A stretch of 64,000 nucleotides of DNA, taken from Cystobasidium ongulense (Eukaryota; Basidiomycota; Cystobasidiomycetes; Cystobasidiales; Cystobasidiaceae). This document shows, in pieces, positions 46,732 to 58,199 of this stretch. The DNA is taken from positions 1,350,534 to 1,414,533 of the forward strand of contig BQUP01000002.1 of NCBI GenBank assembly GCA_022835595.1, in the 5' to 3' direction. The translations under genes were made by a program, and so were the position numbers. The notes beneath the pieces were generated by a model, which saw only the letters and a list, made by a program, of their open reading frames with translations, made no database searches and was not told the origin of the DNA. Every line of letters starts with the position of its first letter. The stretch's first letter is position 1.

Positions 46732-48319
46732 ATGTTCACCGCCACTTCCCGCTCGCCTGCGCACGTGATTCTTCTCGGCTTGTATGCCTCCTACGTACGA
46801 GCAGCACCGGCACCTCAGATTACCTCTGCACTTGCATCAGCAACCTCCCAAGCAGGCTCAGAAGTCAGCTCAGTGACGTCCGCTGCAGCGTCAGGCGTCT
46901 CCTCCGTAGCTTCGGATGCAGAGGGTGCTTTCTCTTCCGTTTTCTCTGCAGCCGTCCTAGGCATTCCTTCGGTCACAGACATCGAGCAAGCTTTAGGAGA
47001 AGATAACTCCACTCTTGCTTCTGAACCCATCTCGGCGCTCCTCGTTCCATCATACTCCAACTTCACTCAGCAAGGTTGGAATGTCCGCTTCAATGCTTTT
47101 GCCTACAAGCTACCTTCCGATACAAGTGATCTAAGCAAGATTTTCGATATCCTCGGCATCGATAACTCGACCTTGAATACCACAGAGCAGGCCCTCCTCA
47201 CCAACCGCACTACAGATTTGGCTTCCCTTCCCATCGCCGGCATCAATAATCTAACCGTCCAAGTTAGCTATGCCGGACAGCCAGTTGGAACCCCTTTGGC
47301 TCTTCAAGCTGCAGACGATTTCGGCGAAGTTGACCAGTTCATGGTCGTCCCTGGTCTTGCCAACATGACTGGAAACTCGACTCAGATCAATCAAACTGTA
47401 GTCGTCCAGCTGTACGCTCAGAATGTCACCGGTCCAGGAAACAGTACTACTATTCTAGTCCCCGACACAGGTATCTCGGTAGTTTCAGACGTGAGTCAAC
47501 ACTTCTTACGCCCTATTCCTGTCCTTCCATTCTCATGTTTCAATCGATTTGCCTTCCAGATCGATGATGTTCTCAGAGTTACCAAGGTTTACGTCCCAAC
47601 GACGGGATTGAAGAACTCTTTTGCAGAGCCATATGTGAATTATGACAATACACCAGAAGTATTCGCAGAGTGGGAGACGACTCTACCGAATGTCGCATTC
47701 CAGTATGTTTTCAGTACACTATTCTGGTAAGCGAAAAGGAACCTGCTGAATGTGAATTCTCATTTCAGTTACGATACCACTACTCCATTGGAGTTGACTA
47801 GAACATACGTCGAATATCTCTTCAGCAATTACCCTCTGGGCTCCCTGGATATGAGACCCATTAATATAACCGAACCTTCACAAGTTCTCGATGCTCGTCA
47901 ACTATCCTTGACTCGCTTATTCCAGACATTCCCACAGCGAAAGTTCGGTGAGTAGTTTTGAGGCCTTTCTAGTTAGATATTCAGTAGTTTGCATAACTCG
48001 TAGCTAATGTAAATGACTTCTTGCAGTCCTCGTCGGTGATACCAGCTCTTCAACCCTCTTGACAGCATACCCTCAGATCGCACAAACCTACCCGGAACAA
48101 CTAGCTTGCATTTTCATCCGAAACACATCAGCAACAGATCCAGATGATAAACTACCATACGATACCAGTAGTTTCCAAAGTTTGAACAGCTCGCAGTACT
48201 TTTTCTATACTCAACCTTCAGATCTTCTCGGTCTTGATATCGCAAATGGACAATGTGTTAATCAGACTATACCGCAGAATGTGACTTTCGGTGAACAAGG
48301 TGGTCCATTCCGTTTGTAA
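46732..48319 (+). CDS. Secreted APP1-type (DUF2183) phosphatase-like protein
   Basis: APP1-family proteins carry a HAD-like phosphatidate phosphatase domain; this one appears secreted. Four exons (46732-47490, 47560-47702, 47769-47947, 48027-48319) give 457 residues. A signal peptide (MFTATSRSPAHVILLGLYAS, then YVRAAPAP) is followed by a Ser/Ala-rich linker and an N-terminal beta domain with many N-glycosylation sites. The catalytic motif SVVSDIDDVLRVTKV is split by the first intron exactly after the first Asp region; the expected DxDx(T/V) acids are present. FVLVGDTSS and ACIFIRNTSA are the later HAD motifs. The last residues are GEQGGPFRL. Convergent with PDI1. Substrate outside the cell unknown. 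Confidence 0.88.
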
Positions 48320-48727
48320 ACGGTTCAGATCTTCTTTGTCTTCTTACCTCGACAGTCCGACCTTGAATACGAGTCCAGAGAAGTTTTATAATACACGCAA
48401 GAACATTAGTAAGAATACCTGTAGTACAGTTAGACACACCCATTGTAGTCAGAGTGCGGCGAAACACGGGACCGTGCAGACGAGCATGTCAAGCTAGCCT
48501 TTGAGACATACTTTGTCGCTCTTTATCAAACCTTTCTTCATTTCTGCGATACCAATCACTCTAATACGCTAAGCAGCATTGGAAGATGAACTACTACGAC
48601 TAGCAAAGAGATCAGAATACTTCTGCTTTGGAGAGCAGCGGATACACTCTTTGATAAACATCTTCAAACTGAAGATCTTCCAAGTGCCACTTGTTCATAT
48701 TTTCGACTGAGTATACTGCTTCAGTAT
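48320..48727. other. Intergenic between convergent genes
   Basis: About 410 bases with the 3' UTRs of the APP1-like gene and PDI1. No gene seen. Confidence 0.5.
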
Positions 48728-51071
48728 TTCTGCATGAAATTGTTCAAGATCAGCCACAAGTACGTAATGTCAATAGGTCGAAAGCTCTGCGCTGAAAAGC
48801 GATCACTCACAAAGCTCATCGTGCTTGCCACCTTCTCCAGCCGAAGCAGGAATAGAAGATTTAGGAGCGGCAGCATTGGGCTTGACCTTGTTGACAGAGT
48901 GAGTTTCGACATATTCAAGGAAAGATTCCAAGGATCTATCTCCTTCATAATCAACAAATTCACTTGATCCAGCAGCTTTGAATTTAATAGTTGGGAATCC
49001 TTGTACTCTGAATCCAGCAGCTGGTGGAATATCATTCTCATTGGCGTCCATCTTGGCGATCATAATATCGTTCTTGGAGTTGACGAACTTCTCGCCTAGC
49101 TCTTCCCAGATAGGAGCGAGACGTTTGCCTGTAGGGATGAAATACGTATTAGCATTGTGGACAGGAAGGATTAGAGACAAATTTTTACGTCCAGTGCCCA
49201 CACCAAGATGCGTAGAGTTCGATGAAGATGTCTTTCTTGTTCTCCTTGAGGATGACATCCTCGAAGGAGTCGGCGACAACGTTGTAGACGGCCTCATCCT
49301 GAGTCTTGGGGACAGGCTGGCTCTTGATGCTAGGAGTGATTTCGCCCTTGCTGAACTTAGCAACAAAGTCACCGACGTTCTTGGCGTTGACCTCCTGGCT
49401 TTGTGGCATTGGGAACTTGGTGGATTCCTGGATCTGCTGGATGGCAAAAGAGGGCCACTTGGGCTCGGGCAAGTTGAGGGACTTGGCGTGATCAGAGAAC
49501 TGTAGAATGACATATCAGTACGTGTCTGCTGTAAAATAATATAATCTCCCTTACCTTGTTGGTGTCAATCCAGACGAAGTTGATCTTGCCCTTGTATTCA
49601 CGAGCGATTGGCTCAATGCTCTTTACGAGAGCAGGACGCTCAGGGTCATCGGATGGGACAAAGATGTATGCAAGAGGGATGCCAGCTTCAGCGTAAAGAG
49701 CAAAGTTCTCTGGTGAGATCTCGTCGAGTAGAGGAACGGAGTGATCATGAACAAAGTCAACTAGGCCTTGAGCGGTGAAAGAAGCTGTGAAGTCATTTCT
49801 GCCTTCATCGAAAGTCTTGTATAGGACGACGGCGGGAGGTGTGACACCAGCTTGTGAGATGGCGGTGGGATCGGTAGTAATGCCGAACAGGTAGTCATCA
49901 CGGTAGGATTCGGCGAACGAGTTGTAGATTTCCTTGTTTGCAGTATCGGCTGCATCGAGGTAGGCAATGAGTACAATCTTGTCGGATCCTTGGAATTCGA
50001 CGTGGTTATCGGCGGTGACTTCGGAAACGGCGGGAAGGGCTTGCCTGGGAAAAGGGCGAAAGCTCAGTCTATGTACACCTACAGCCAACGTTTGAAGGTA
50101 TGCTGCTTGCAGACTGTATATCTTCAGGTGGTCTTGCTAGGGTACAACTAGCTCCACTTCCATTTCATCTATCCCGCATGATAGATGAATGGAGGTGAAG
50201 CTGATTGTGCGCTACCAATACGACCACCTGATGATCTACGTCCTGCAATGTTCATTCCGAATTTCATACGCACTTCTTCATGTAGCTAATGATACCATCG
50301 GACTTTCTGCTGCCGCTGTAGTCGGTTGGCTCTCCCTTACGGAAGATCTTCAAGGTACTGTAATGCATGGAAGATGATGATCAGCGTCTACCTTCAAGCT
50401 TGTGCACACGGCACTTTCTGCCGAGCTGTTCAATGCTACACGTACGGGTAACCTGCGGGGAAGCGTATTGCGAGTCTCTTTAGTACGTATTCACATTGCC
50501 ACGTAAAGGATTCCTCGCACTCACCACTGACACCATAAGCGGAGCAGAGTTCAGTCTCGACCGTGCAGTCTACCTTGGCGAGCTTGATGTTCTGGCTCTT
50601 TAGCTCGGTTGCGGCTGTCTCGAAGTTGGGTGCGAGGGCTTTGCCTGTTGGGGAGCAAGACAAAGGTGTTAGCAGGAGGACAGAGACGGTGATTTGAAGG
50701 GAACCGGGAATACAATGGCCGCACTGATATCCACAAGAGTGTTGATGATGTCGAAGAGTGTTGTAGGGCGGTTAGAAGGTCGGATCATGCAAGGTGGCGG
50801 CGTGGAAGGCAAAAGAAGTTAGGACAGACAGGACCGATTGAGACCGAGCACGAGGGGCCTACCCAGGCTGCATAACGTGAAGAGCATGTCAGTAATGGCC
50901 TGCACTGTCAATGTAAGCACGCGACCTACGTGCAAAGAACTCGACCAGCATCAAATCCTCCGGCGTGACGGCGGTATGGAATGAATCCTTTGTCAGGTCG
51001 AGGACGTCGCTGGCCACGACATGGCTAGCGAGCAGTGCTACTGCTGCCGTGATGAATGCTGCTGCCTTCAT
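48728..51071 (-). CDS. PDI1: Protein disulfide isomerase PDI1
   Basis: PDI forms and rearranges disulfides in the ER lumen. Ten exons: 50930-51071, 50863-50867, 50714-50723, 50525-50644, 50446-50452, 50274-50357, 49555-50044, 49193-49499, 48811-49128 and 48728-48729; 494 residues, normal for the family. [20 protein letters not shown] is the signal peptide. The a domain has [18 protein letters not shown], assembled from 5- and 10-nt exons; [11 protein letters not shown] needs a 7-nt exon. b and b' follow, then a' with [20 protein letters not shown] and GFPTIKFKA. The C-terminus is KHDEL, with the stop codon split T|AA by the last intron. The a' active-site intron starts GGACGT instead of GT; if the nearby gtaaaa were used the frame would shift. 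Confidence 0.93.
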
Positions 51072-51981
51072 GGTGTGTTCTGTGTTGATGTTCCTGGGTA
51101 ATGGAGTGCGTCGAAAGCAGAAAGCCAACGACGCGCTGCCGACGTGGCTCAATCATTCAGCAATTCAAATGCAGGATGGAGTGGCAAAGGGCAAGTCGGG
51201 CAGCGAGCAACGCACAAGGCTGGTGATAGTCCATCCTTGCCATACTCTAGCACTCCAACAGTGCACTTTCACCCATTGCTACGATGTTCCGGGTCTGCAG
51301 TCGCGCGCCTGGCAATGCGCTGAACAATGGCGGCGATGGCTGCATACGCGCAAGTTCTGACATGCTCGGACTGGACTGTGCCCAAGTTGTGTGGACGAGC
51401 AATGTAGGTGTACTGCTCCTACTGTATGTCGTACAGCGATCCCATGCTTGTGGTCGTAAGTGCCGTCCCGTCCGCTTTCTCCACGCAAGCTTGCTAACCC
51501 TGTGCAGGCTACATAAGTTACCTTTTGCTAGAATGACCTCGCACCGGAATCTGGAAGAGATATTGAAGACAAGCACACGCATCGATAAATGATCAGTTTC
51601 TCATCAGCTGATAATCTTACACAACTAAGTGACCTTCTCTTTCCAGGCAATGTGAAAAAACTTCCCTTCTCTTCCTTTCCATGTCCATTTCGTGTCCATT
51701 TATGAGACGTGTCCATGGACATGGAAGTTGGAAGGCTACCTGCTTCCAAGCTTATCAAGTGTCTTCCACCCGTCCAAAACCATCGTCTTCCAATTTTTGG
51801 GGTATAAAAGCCAGGCTGAACGAGCGCTCCTCTTCTCTCTTCTTTTTCGTTTTTCAACTAAATTCTAACACCCAATCCAGTTCTGTTACCTTTTATTGAC
51901 AATAACTAAAACCTCGCTGAATACTACAAAGTCCTGCTCTCGGCCAATCTCAGACTATTCATCTTACAGCAAGAACAAGAG
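51072..51981. other. Intergenic upstream of PDI1
   Basis: About 900 bases. The left part is the PDI1 promoter. Frames at 51284-51592 are not convincing. The right part has short inverted tgtccatggaca and tccattt repeats (51680-51730), a TATA box and a pyrimidine-rich stretch, typical of a strong + strand promoter. Confidence 0.45.
51802..51809 (+). promoter_or_regulatory. TATA box
   Basis: The sequence ggtataaaagcc is a near-perfect TATA element followed 25-35 bases downstream by a CT-rich initiator-like stretch (51830-51855). It points towards the patch of unknown genes to the right. The transcript it drives is not clear. Confidence 0.5.
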
Positions 51982-52428
51982 CTAGAAGAGGACATCCAAT
52001 GCCAACCCGGCCAGGGCTGGATACAACTCCATAGCAGCAGAAGTCAGAGTCTCAGCTAGATAGCAGACCGTGATGTATGCACTCATCAGAAGCTGGACAG
52101 CTGACTCCAAGAATCGCTTTTTCACGCGGCAAGTACCCCCGATCAGCCGAAGAAGCTCCACCTCGCAAGCTACATCCCTCCTCGCAGCGATGCCATCGAA
52201 GGTCTGGACGAACTTTGTGTCCCAGTTCTTACCGGGGAAGATATACTGATACTGGTAATCCGTCACGATAAAGCAACCTCCAAACTCCTGCACTGGACTT
52301 TAGTCCGTACCCACCATTCACGCACGGCTTCAGCCCACTCCCGAGCTACGAGGGGTAAGCAATGGCTTACCAGCCTCGAGAGGAGCGCGATGAACATAAT
52401 GAGAGATGAGCTGCTGACTATTTGTCAT
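51982..52428 (-). CDS. Hypothetical ORF, doubtful
   Basis: A minus-strand frame with protein-like composition (FIVTDYQYQYIFPGKNWDTK, FVQTFDGIAARRDVACEVEL). An ATG at 52428 (MTNSQQLISHYVHRAPLE) can be joined through an intron with donor gtgggc and acceptor gtgcag in frame. I recognise no family. It overlaps the region downstream of a + strand TATA box, so one of the two readings may be wrong. Confidence 0.3.
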
Positions 52429-52515
52429 CGTCCCTTCCGTGTATCTCGACTCCTGACGCTATACAGGTCCGCTAGTCACTCTCCTTCAACTTTCGGGGAG
52501 CTGTGAGCGTCTATC

Positions 52516-52880
52516 AGAGCAGAGTCCTACGCGGTAGACTGCACTGCGTCGGAAATCGGCCAGCATGTTCAGGATATCGAGAACCTACTGGCGGACGAAG
52601 GCATCCACGACGACTTCGGCTTGATAACCAGTGAAGACAGATCAGCAATCCTGCGAGCGGTGCTAGAGGAGCTAGCAGACCAACTGTTCGGTCTCTCCGA
52701 GGCGGCAGCACATTCGGACTGGTGCGAAGGTTTCTCAACAACTACTATGGCAAGGCGGACTGGAAGTCAACTCATTTAATTACCCTGCGTCAAACGAATC
52801 CCATCACTGAAGCGGAGCTGCTTGCTATCGCCACGTAAGACTTTGTTATTTACGGTCAAACGCACTTGCTTCTCAGCTGA
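52516..52880 (+). CDS. Possible diverged tandem relative of the 179-aa gene
   Basis: No named family. From about 52516 a + strand frame without its own ATG reads ASEIGQHVQDIENLLADEGI and DRSAILRAVLEELADQLFGL. From about 52700 a second frame reads LVRRFLNNYYGKADWKSTHL and ends TEAELLAIAT, with a last intron (gtaaga...ctcag) leading to TGA at 52880. The first part aligns by eye with LLAAEHGIFQAFLGIYSDDR and KAIIRVCLQAITDELFFF of the next gene. I could not find the first exon or a clean join between the frames, so this may be a decayed copy or a gene whose exons I mis-set. Confidence 0.35.
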
Positions 52881-52971
52881 TATATCATATCTGCGACCCC
52901 CACAAAATTATGAAGAGGCGCAAAGATAATAGTCGTGCTTGACTATGCTATAACACGTACTTATCAACACA

Positions 52972-53622
52972 ATGACAGGCAAGTCGCACAAGCGCCGCAG
53001 TAAGTGCCTCGTGTTATTGCGCGTCCTGCCCCGCATGCACTGACGTCCATTGCTGTCGATTCCATGCAGGCAGCCGTCGAAAACAAAAGCAACTCTTAGT
53101 CCGTCACGGCGCCCAGGAAAGGCAAGCGGCCGTGCTCGTAGATGAAATCAATAATGCCTCTGATAATGTTTTCAATGAAACTCAGCGAACTGCCCATCGC
53201 GCAGCAAGATCTCGAACCCAAAGTTCTATGCATCACGAGGTACTGCCAATGTCATAGCGATGCACTGCCACGAGTTGCAGCAACTCTTAGCAGCAGAGCA
53301 TGGCATCTTTCAAGCATTCCTGGGAATCTACTCGGACGACAGGAAGGCCATAATACGAGTCTGCTTACAAGCGATAACGGACGAGTTATTCTTCTTTAGT
53401 CCAACACTACAGCATCCTTACAGGTCTGTAGATGTATGTGTAGCGGCATTGGTCCTCAAGGAGGGATTTTTCTTTGGAGCAAGATGGGGAAGGGATGCAG
53501 AAGGAACTCTGGCCGCTGTTTCGCACGACGTACGGGACCCTGCTACCAGAACATATATACAGCAACTCATTCAGGGCATTGTCAAATTCGACATGTCCCA
53601 TTTCTCCAAATTGCTGCAGTAA
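52972..53622 (+). CDS. Unknown 179-aa protein
   Basis: I recognise no family. Three exons (52972-52999, 53070-53239, 53281-53622) give 179 residues. It starts very basic (MTGKSHKRRSSRRKQKQLL), then Ala/Arg/Gln-rich. The last exon looks folded: EHGIFQAFLGIYSDDRKAII, LFFFSPTLQHPYRSVDVCVA, LVLKEGFFFGARWGRDAEGT and TYIQQLIQGIVKFDMSHF. Both introns have good sites (gtaagt...catgcag; gtactg...ttgcag), the second only 41 nt. A weaker relative seems to lie just upstream. Function unknown. Confidence 0.6.
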
Positions 53623-53729
53623 GAAGTAGAATCGACCACAAACAGATTACACACATACTTTAGCTGTGGTTGCATAACCACTGTTGAGTTTGTTGAATCT
53701 TCATTTTGCAATTCATACACCTTCCAGCC

Positions 53730-56700
53730 TCACGCCCCTCGAAATACAACACCCTGCTGGCTAAAGTTCTGCACAAATCCGACTTCTTCGCTCCATCCAG
53801 AGGGAGGCGTAAAGATCGCCAAATCGCCTTCGAAAACGCTGTCAGGCGGCGGCTCACTGACAGTGCACTGCGATTTCATTCCGTTAGTCTCGGCTCAGGC
53901 TCCTAGCCGCAACTGAGCCACTCACTGAGTCTCGACATGTGTAGACGATGATGGTACCGAAATCTAAAGAATCTTTGTCCAGATCATCGACTCCAAGGAT
54001 AGACAAAATCGGAGGCATGATCTAAGGCCACACAACTAAGACATCAGTATCACAATTCAGCCTTGCTGTCTTGCAGTCGCGACCCACCTGAAATTCCACC
54101 TTTCGCTCGGCCCCACAAGCACACTTCGGCACAGCAGTGGGTCTCGACTTGCGTTGATCCGAAACCCATAGTGGCTTGACTTCAGCATCACGATAGTAAT
54201 ACCTCAGGACCTGATCAGGTTCATTGTAAAGTCTTTCCTGGAACTTAAGGAAAGCAGCGTCGACTGCAGTCCTGGTATCTGGCTCGTTCCTATCCTCTGT
54301 TGACAATTCCTCCTTGTACAATGTCGCGTTCTTGATTCTTTCTTCGATATCTGCAGAAGTCCAACACATCAGTTGATTAAGTTTACATCCGAACGACACT
54401 ACACTAGTACCTTCTGTCGTTATAGGAGCCTCTTCCTCCTCCTCCACATCCTCGGCTCCTGTCTCGATTAGCCATTCGTTCCAAGGCTTGCTTGGGCAAG
54501 GATCGGAATGCTTCATTTTGCAGGTAGGGCACAGTCCGGCGTCTGCACGAAGACAATGCCAATGTCAGCCAATCGTCAGGTCACAAGCAAACACCGCCAC
54601 AGCTCAGACCCACATTGCTTGTCTTTGAATTTCTGCGCTTTTGCTTGCGCCTGTTCCTCTTGTAATTCATAGTAAGGGTTCTCAGCGGGTAATTGGACTC
54701 GATACACCTTGACCCTGCAGGAGAGAAAGCATTAAATGGAAACGTCAGTCTGTAGCATGGGAAAGTGAGCTTGTAGTCTTTTGAGGTTTACCCTTGCGTA
54801 GTTGCATCCTTCAGACACGATGCTTTCCTACATGTATAAACGTAAAACGTTCTATAGATGGCTTGTGGAAGTTCGTCCAGTGGGCAGTTCATTTGTAGTA
54901 AGTACTCCATGCGGGATTTGCAGATATCACAGGTGACCATCTCAGGCTTTAAAGGGAGTGCCGGGTCTAGCCAAGTCTAGTCAATCAATCCATGCGTCAG
55001 TAATATATTCCGAGAATTTCATCCTGTCTGCCTTGACATCTGGCTGGCTTGTAGGTCATAACTCACTGGCTTGCCCCCTAATTTGCCCACATCTTTGACA
55101 ACCTTGAAAGCCTTCTTCAGCTTAACAGGGAATCCCAACTCGACAGTCTCTTTGTATCCTTCGCTTCCCTCTTCGTCTTCCCAATCATCAAGTCTCACTC
55201 TTGAAGTGCTAGCTATCGATCCTGTATCTGATGAGACGCTCATTCTCCTGCGGCTTGCCCCGCCTTTGAGGTTCAGCGTTTGGCTATGCGACTCATCCAC
55301 CATCACAGGCGTGACTGAGACAGGTAAGGCTTCGTCCGTCTGCATTGTCACGTCTTTGTCTTGGTTTGTAGCTGCTTTGTCTTCAGCCGAAGATACGTCC
55401 ATAGCAATGCCTTCTTGAGGTACAGTCTTGTCCTGGGTATTTGCAGCGTTCACTTTCTCCACCTCAGCTATAAACTTGTCATTATCCGCATTTATAGCAT
55501 CCATGAGAGGTTGAGGTATCACATTTGCTACTAGATCCTCCTCATCCTTCACCCGGAGAACATACGACTGGGCTATGCTTCCAGCTCCAATCATGTGAAC
55601 GCCCGTAAGATCATTGAAGACATCGTCACGCGATACTTCGAATGTTCCATCTGAGGCGATCTTCCACCATTTCGGGTTTTCGATCATTGACCCATCGATT
55701 TCTGCACTTGCTGTTCCTGAGCGTACGTAAGTGTACATTGATTCACGGCCCATGAAGCCGTTCCACATGGCTACCGTGCGTAGCTCGTATGGCCCGATAT
55801 CCTTCTTGACCAATTCTCGAGCAGTCGATATCTGGCCTCTAATCTGAGCGATCTCATCGTTGAGTTTGGCAATCTGATTTTGTATCAGTGTAAGGATTGC
55901 TTTGAGTTTCTGAATTAGAAGAGCTTGACTCTTTTGTCTTTCAGAATCTTCGATTGTGTCTGACAATTCTTCCAGTCTTAGTATAGCTTGGTGTAATATT
56001 GCTTTACCGTCTCCGTCTGTCTCGCCCGATGTAGTCTCGGTCTGTTCAGTTGCAAGAGCAGCAATACCTACTAAAGGTTTTCCATTCTTGGAACTCGTCA
56101 AAAGCCTTTCACGTTGTAGAAGTGACTTTGCCAGCTGTTCCTGTCCAGCACGTACATTTCTGCGCATCTCCACGATTTCTTTCCGTGCTGTCCAGTCGTA
56201 CCGATCTAGATAAAGTTCAGGCTCGACTCGGAAGGGAGAAGGGTTATCTTCTGATTGCTGGACTGTGCTGTATGGCGGTGGAGCAGGGCCAATAGCTGGT
56301 GGTCCTGTTCGAGCTGCTCGATGGTTGTAGACGTAGAGCGCCTTGCCTGGCTTGACGATGAAAGCAGTGCGCTATCAGGTCAAAGTGAATTAGCATGAGG
56401 CGATACTGCACCCTGCAACTGCTTCTCGCTCACCTCAGCATGTCCGAAGTACTCGTCAAGAGCAGAGTATGTATCGTTTAATTCGGGAGGTACACTTTGA
56501 ATGGCAGCGTAAGGAATCCATTGCAAGCTAGGATTAGAATCGCTAAAGAAAGTTGGCTCAGGATCTTGTTCAAGTAGTGCTTCCGTAATTTCTGGTAAAG
56601 CTAAGCCTTGCGAGAACAAAATACGTTTCGCTTCATCTGAATTTTGTTTGGCTTGGTCTAATGTGATGGTTTCATTCTTTAATTGCTCCTCTAGCCAATT

Positions 56701-57972
56701 TTGAATGTATTGAAGCCATGCTTGTCCGATGGAATCGTGTAGCGCTTTCATGTCCGCAAGCGGATTTCGGTCCCTTGCTGCGGTAGGTACTTTTATTCCG
56801 AAAGCGTCCATAATATCGGCCAAACCAGTCTTTGCGCGTCTCGATTGTGATAAAAAGATGAAGAGCCGTTGTAAAGCCGCTAATTTGATAGAGCAATCGG
56901 GGGTGTCCTGATGTAGGAGAGTTCTTGTGAGTACGGGTGTATCACTTGAATACTTGTCGAAAGCAGGAGGTTGGATATAGTCAAACTCTAGCTCGAGTAT
57001 GACCTTTCGAAAGATTGGGTTGTAGTAGAATATATGCATCATCGGGGGTAGATATGCCAAGAAAGAGGAAGGGCTCGTAATGACGACTGGAGTATCGGAC
57101 TCTGATCTTATCCGAGTGTCCAGTGGATTTAGATCCTTGACAGAGACTGCACTTGCTTGCTGATCAGCATCAAGTATACTCTGAGACATTGCAGCTGCAA
57201 AGTCATCCTCTTCTTGCTGTTGTGCACGGGTCCTGGATGCAGCTCTGCTCATGTCAGCTGATGCGCCACCATTGTTCGTGGATTCTTGAAGTGAAAGCTC
57301 AATAGCTCGTCGTAGATCCGCATCACCATCTTCCTGAGGTGTTGCTATCTCGCTAGGCTGTGCAGAGGGGTCGACTGGAGAAGCCCTTGGTGCAGAGGGG
57401 ACCTGCATGCCATCTGTATTTGACAGGTCTATCACAGGCACGTTAGCTGGCGGGACATCTTCTGTCGGGGGTATTTGACTGTAGGGTCGTCCAATGTCAG
57501 ATGGATCCATTTCCCAGACATCTGTCGCAGGCTGAGTGATGGTGCTGTGGCTTCTGTACCTATTGTTGCCGATATTCTTGCCGCCAGTAGCGTCATCTGA
57601 ATTGCTCGTATCTTTGAGCGCCAGCATCGAGCTCGCAATGTCGTTGTCTGTGAATGCTGCTTCTTGAAAAGCATTATGCCAGCCGGAGTTATCAATCTGG
57701 TCTGCTTGGCTGTGAAGTTGTGACTGACCAGATTGCATGTTGGAAGTGGGGTTCAGGTCAGGCTGAGATTGCGGGCTGACAAAGGGCACCACCTGCTGAG
57801 ACTGAGATGATGGCTGAGGAGCAGCATACTCGACATAGCCTGGACAGCCCTCGAATATCCAGGTGACGGCCTGGTCTGCCTGTATGCCAGGACCGAAATG
57901 CCTGACTGCCTTGTTGACGGCGGCGAGCTCGAGGCCCATTTCGAGCATGAGGTCGCGCACATTGGCGGCCAT
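53730..57972 (-). CDS. Fused UBA/UIM ubiquitin-binding protein and Tsr4/PDCD2
   Basis: One open frame appears to join two proteins. Seven exons (56434-57972, 55067-56371, 54792-54976, 54614-54714, 54088-54542, 53926-54021, 53730-53867) give 1272 residues. N-terminal half: a UBA domain (LMLEMGLELAAVNKAVRHFG, AVTWIFEG), two UIMs (ADLRRAIELSLQES; EDDFAAAMSQSILDA), a middle LAYLPPMMHIFYYNPIFRKV, then coiled coil and MWNGFMGRESMYTYV, as in fungal UBA/UIM proteins. C-terminal part: VELGFPVKLKKAF, VTCDICKSRMEYLLQMNCPL, CPTCKMKHSDPCPSKPWNEW, FLKFQERLYNEPDQVLRYYY and PKCACGAERKVEFQ then MPPILSILGVDDL, which is Tsr4/PDCD2, the Rps2 chaperone needed for 40S assembly. No stop separates them; Tsr4 could alternatively start at the internal Met of MSVSSDTGS. 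Head to head with MID1 (227 bp). Confidence 0.8.
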
Positions 57973-58199
57973 GTTGCTGGTATTCAGTATACCCACTTGC
58001 TCTTGCAATGAAGAGAGTCGAGCAGAAAAGAGCGAGTCCTCACCTCAGCCACTATCATTTGATCTTTTATAAAGATGATCGGATGGAAGACCATTCAATC
58101 AATCATTAATCTCATCCAGCTTGCATCCACTCCAAGAGTATACCAACCTCACTCGCATCCATGATAGACCTCTACAGCTGACCCCCATGGCCTGCCTCG

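Noticed and set aside
48978-49505. 175-aa plus-strand frame
   Set aside because: Antisense to PDI1 exons 8-9.
51284-51592. 102-aa plus-strand frame with a hydrophobic segment
   Set aside because: Considered as a small membrane protein with two short introns; no family match and no consistent exon model.
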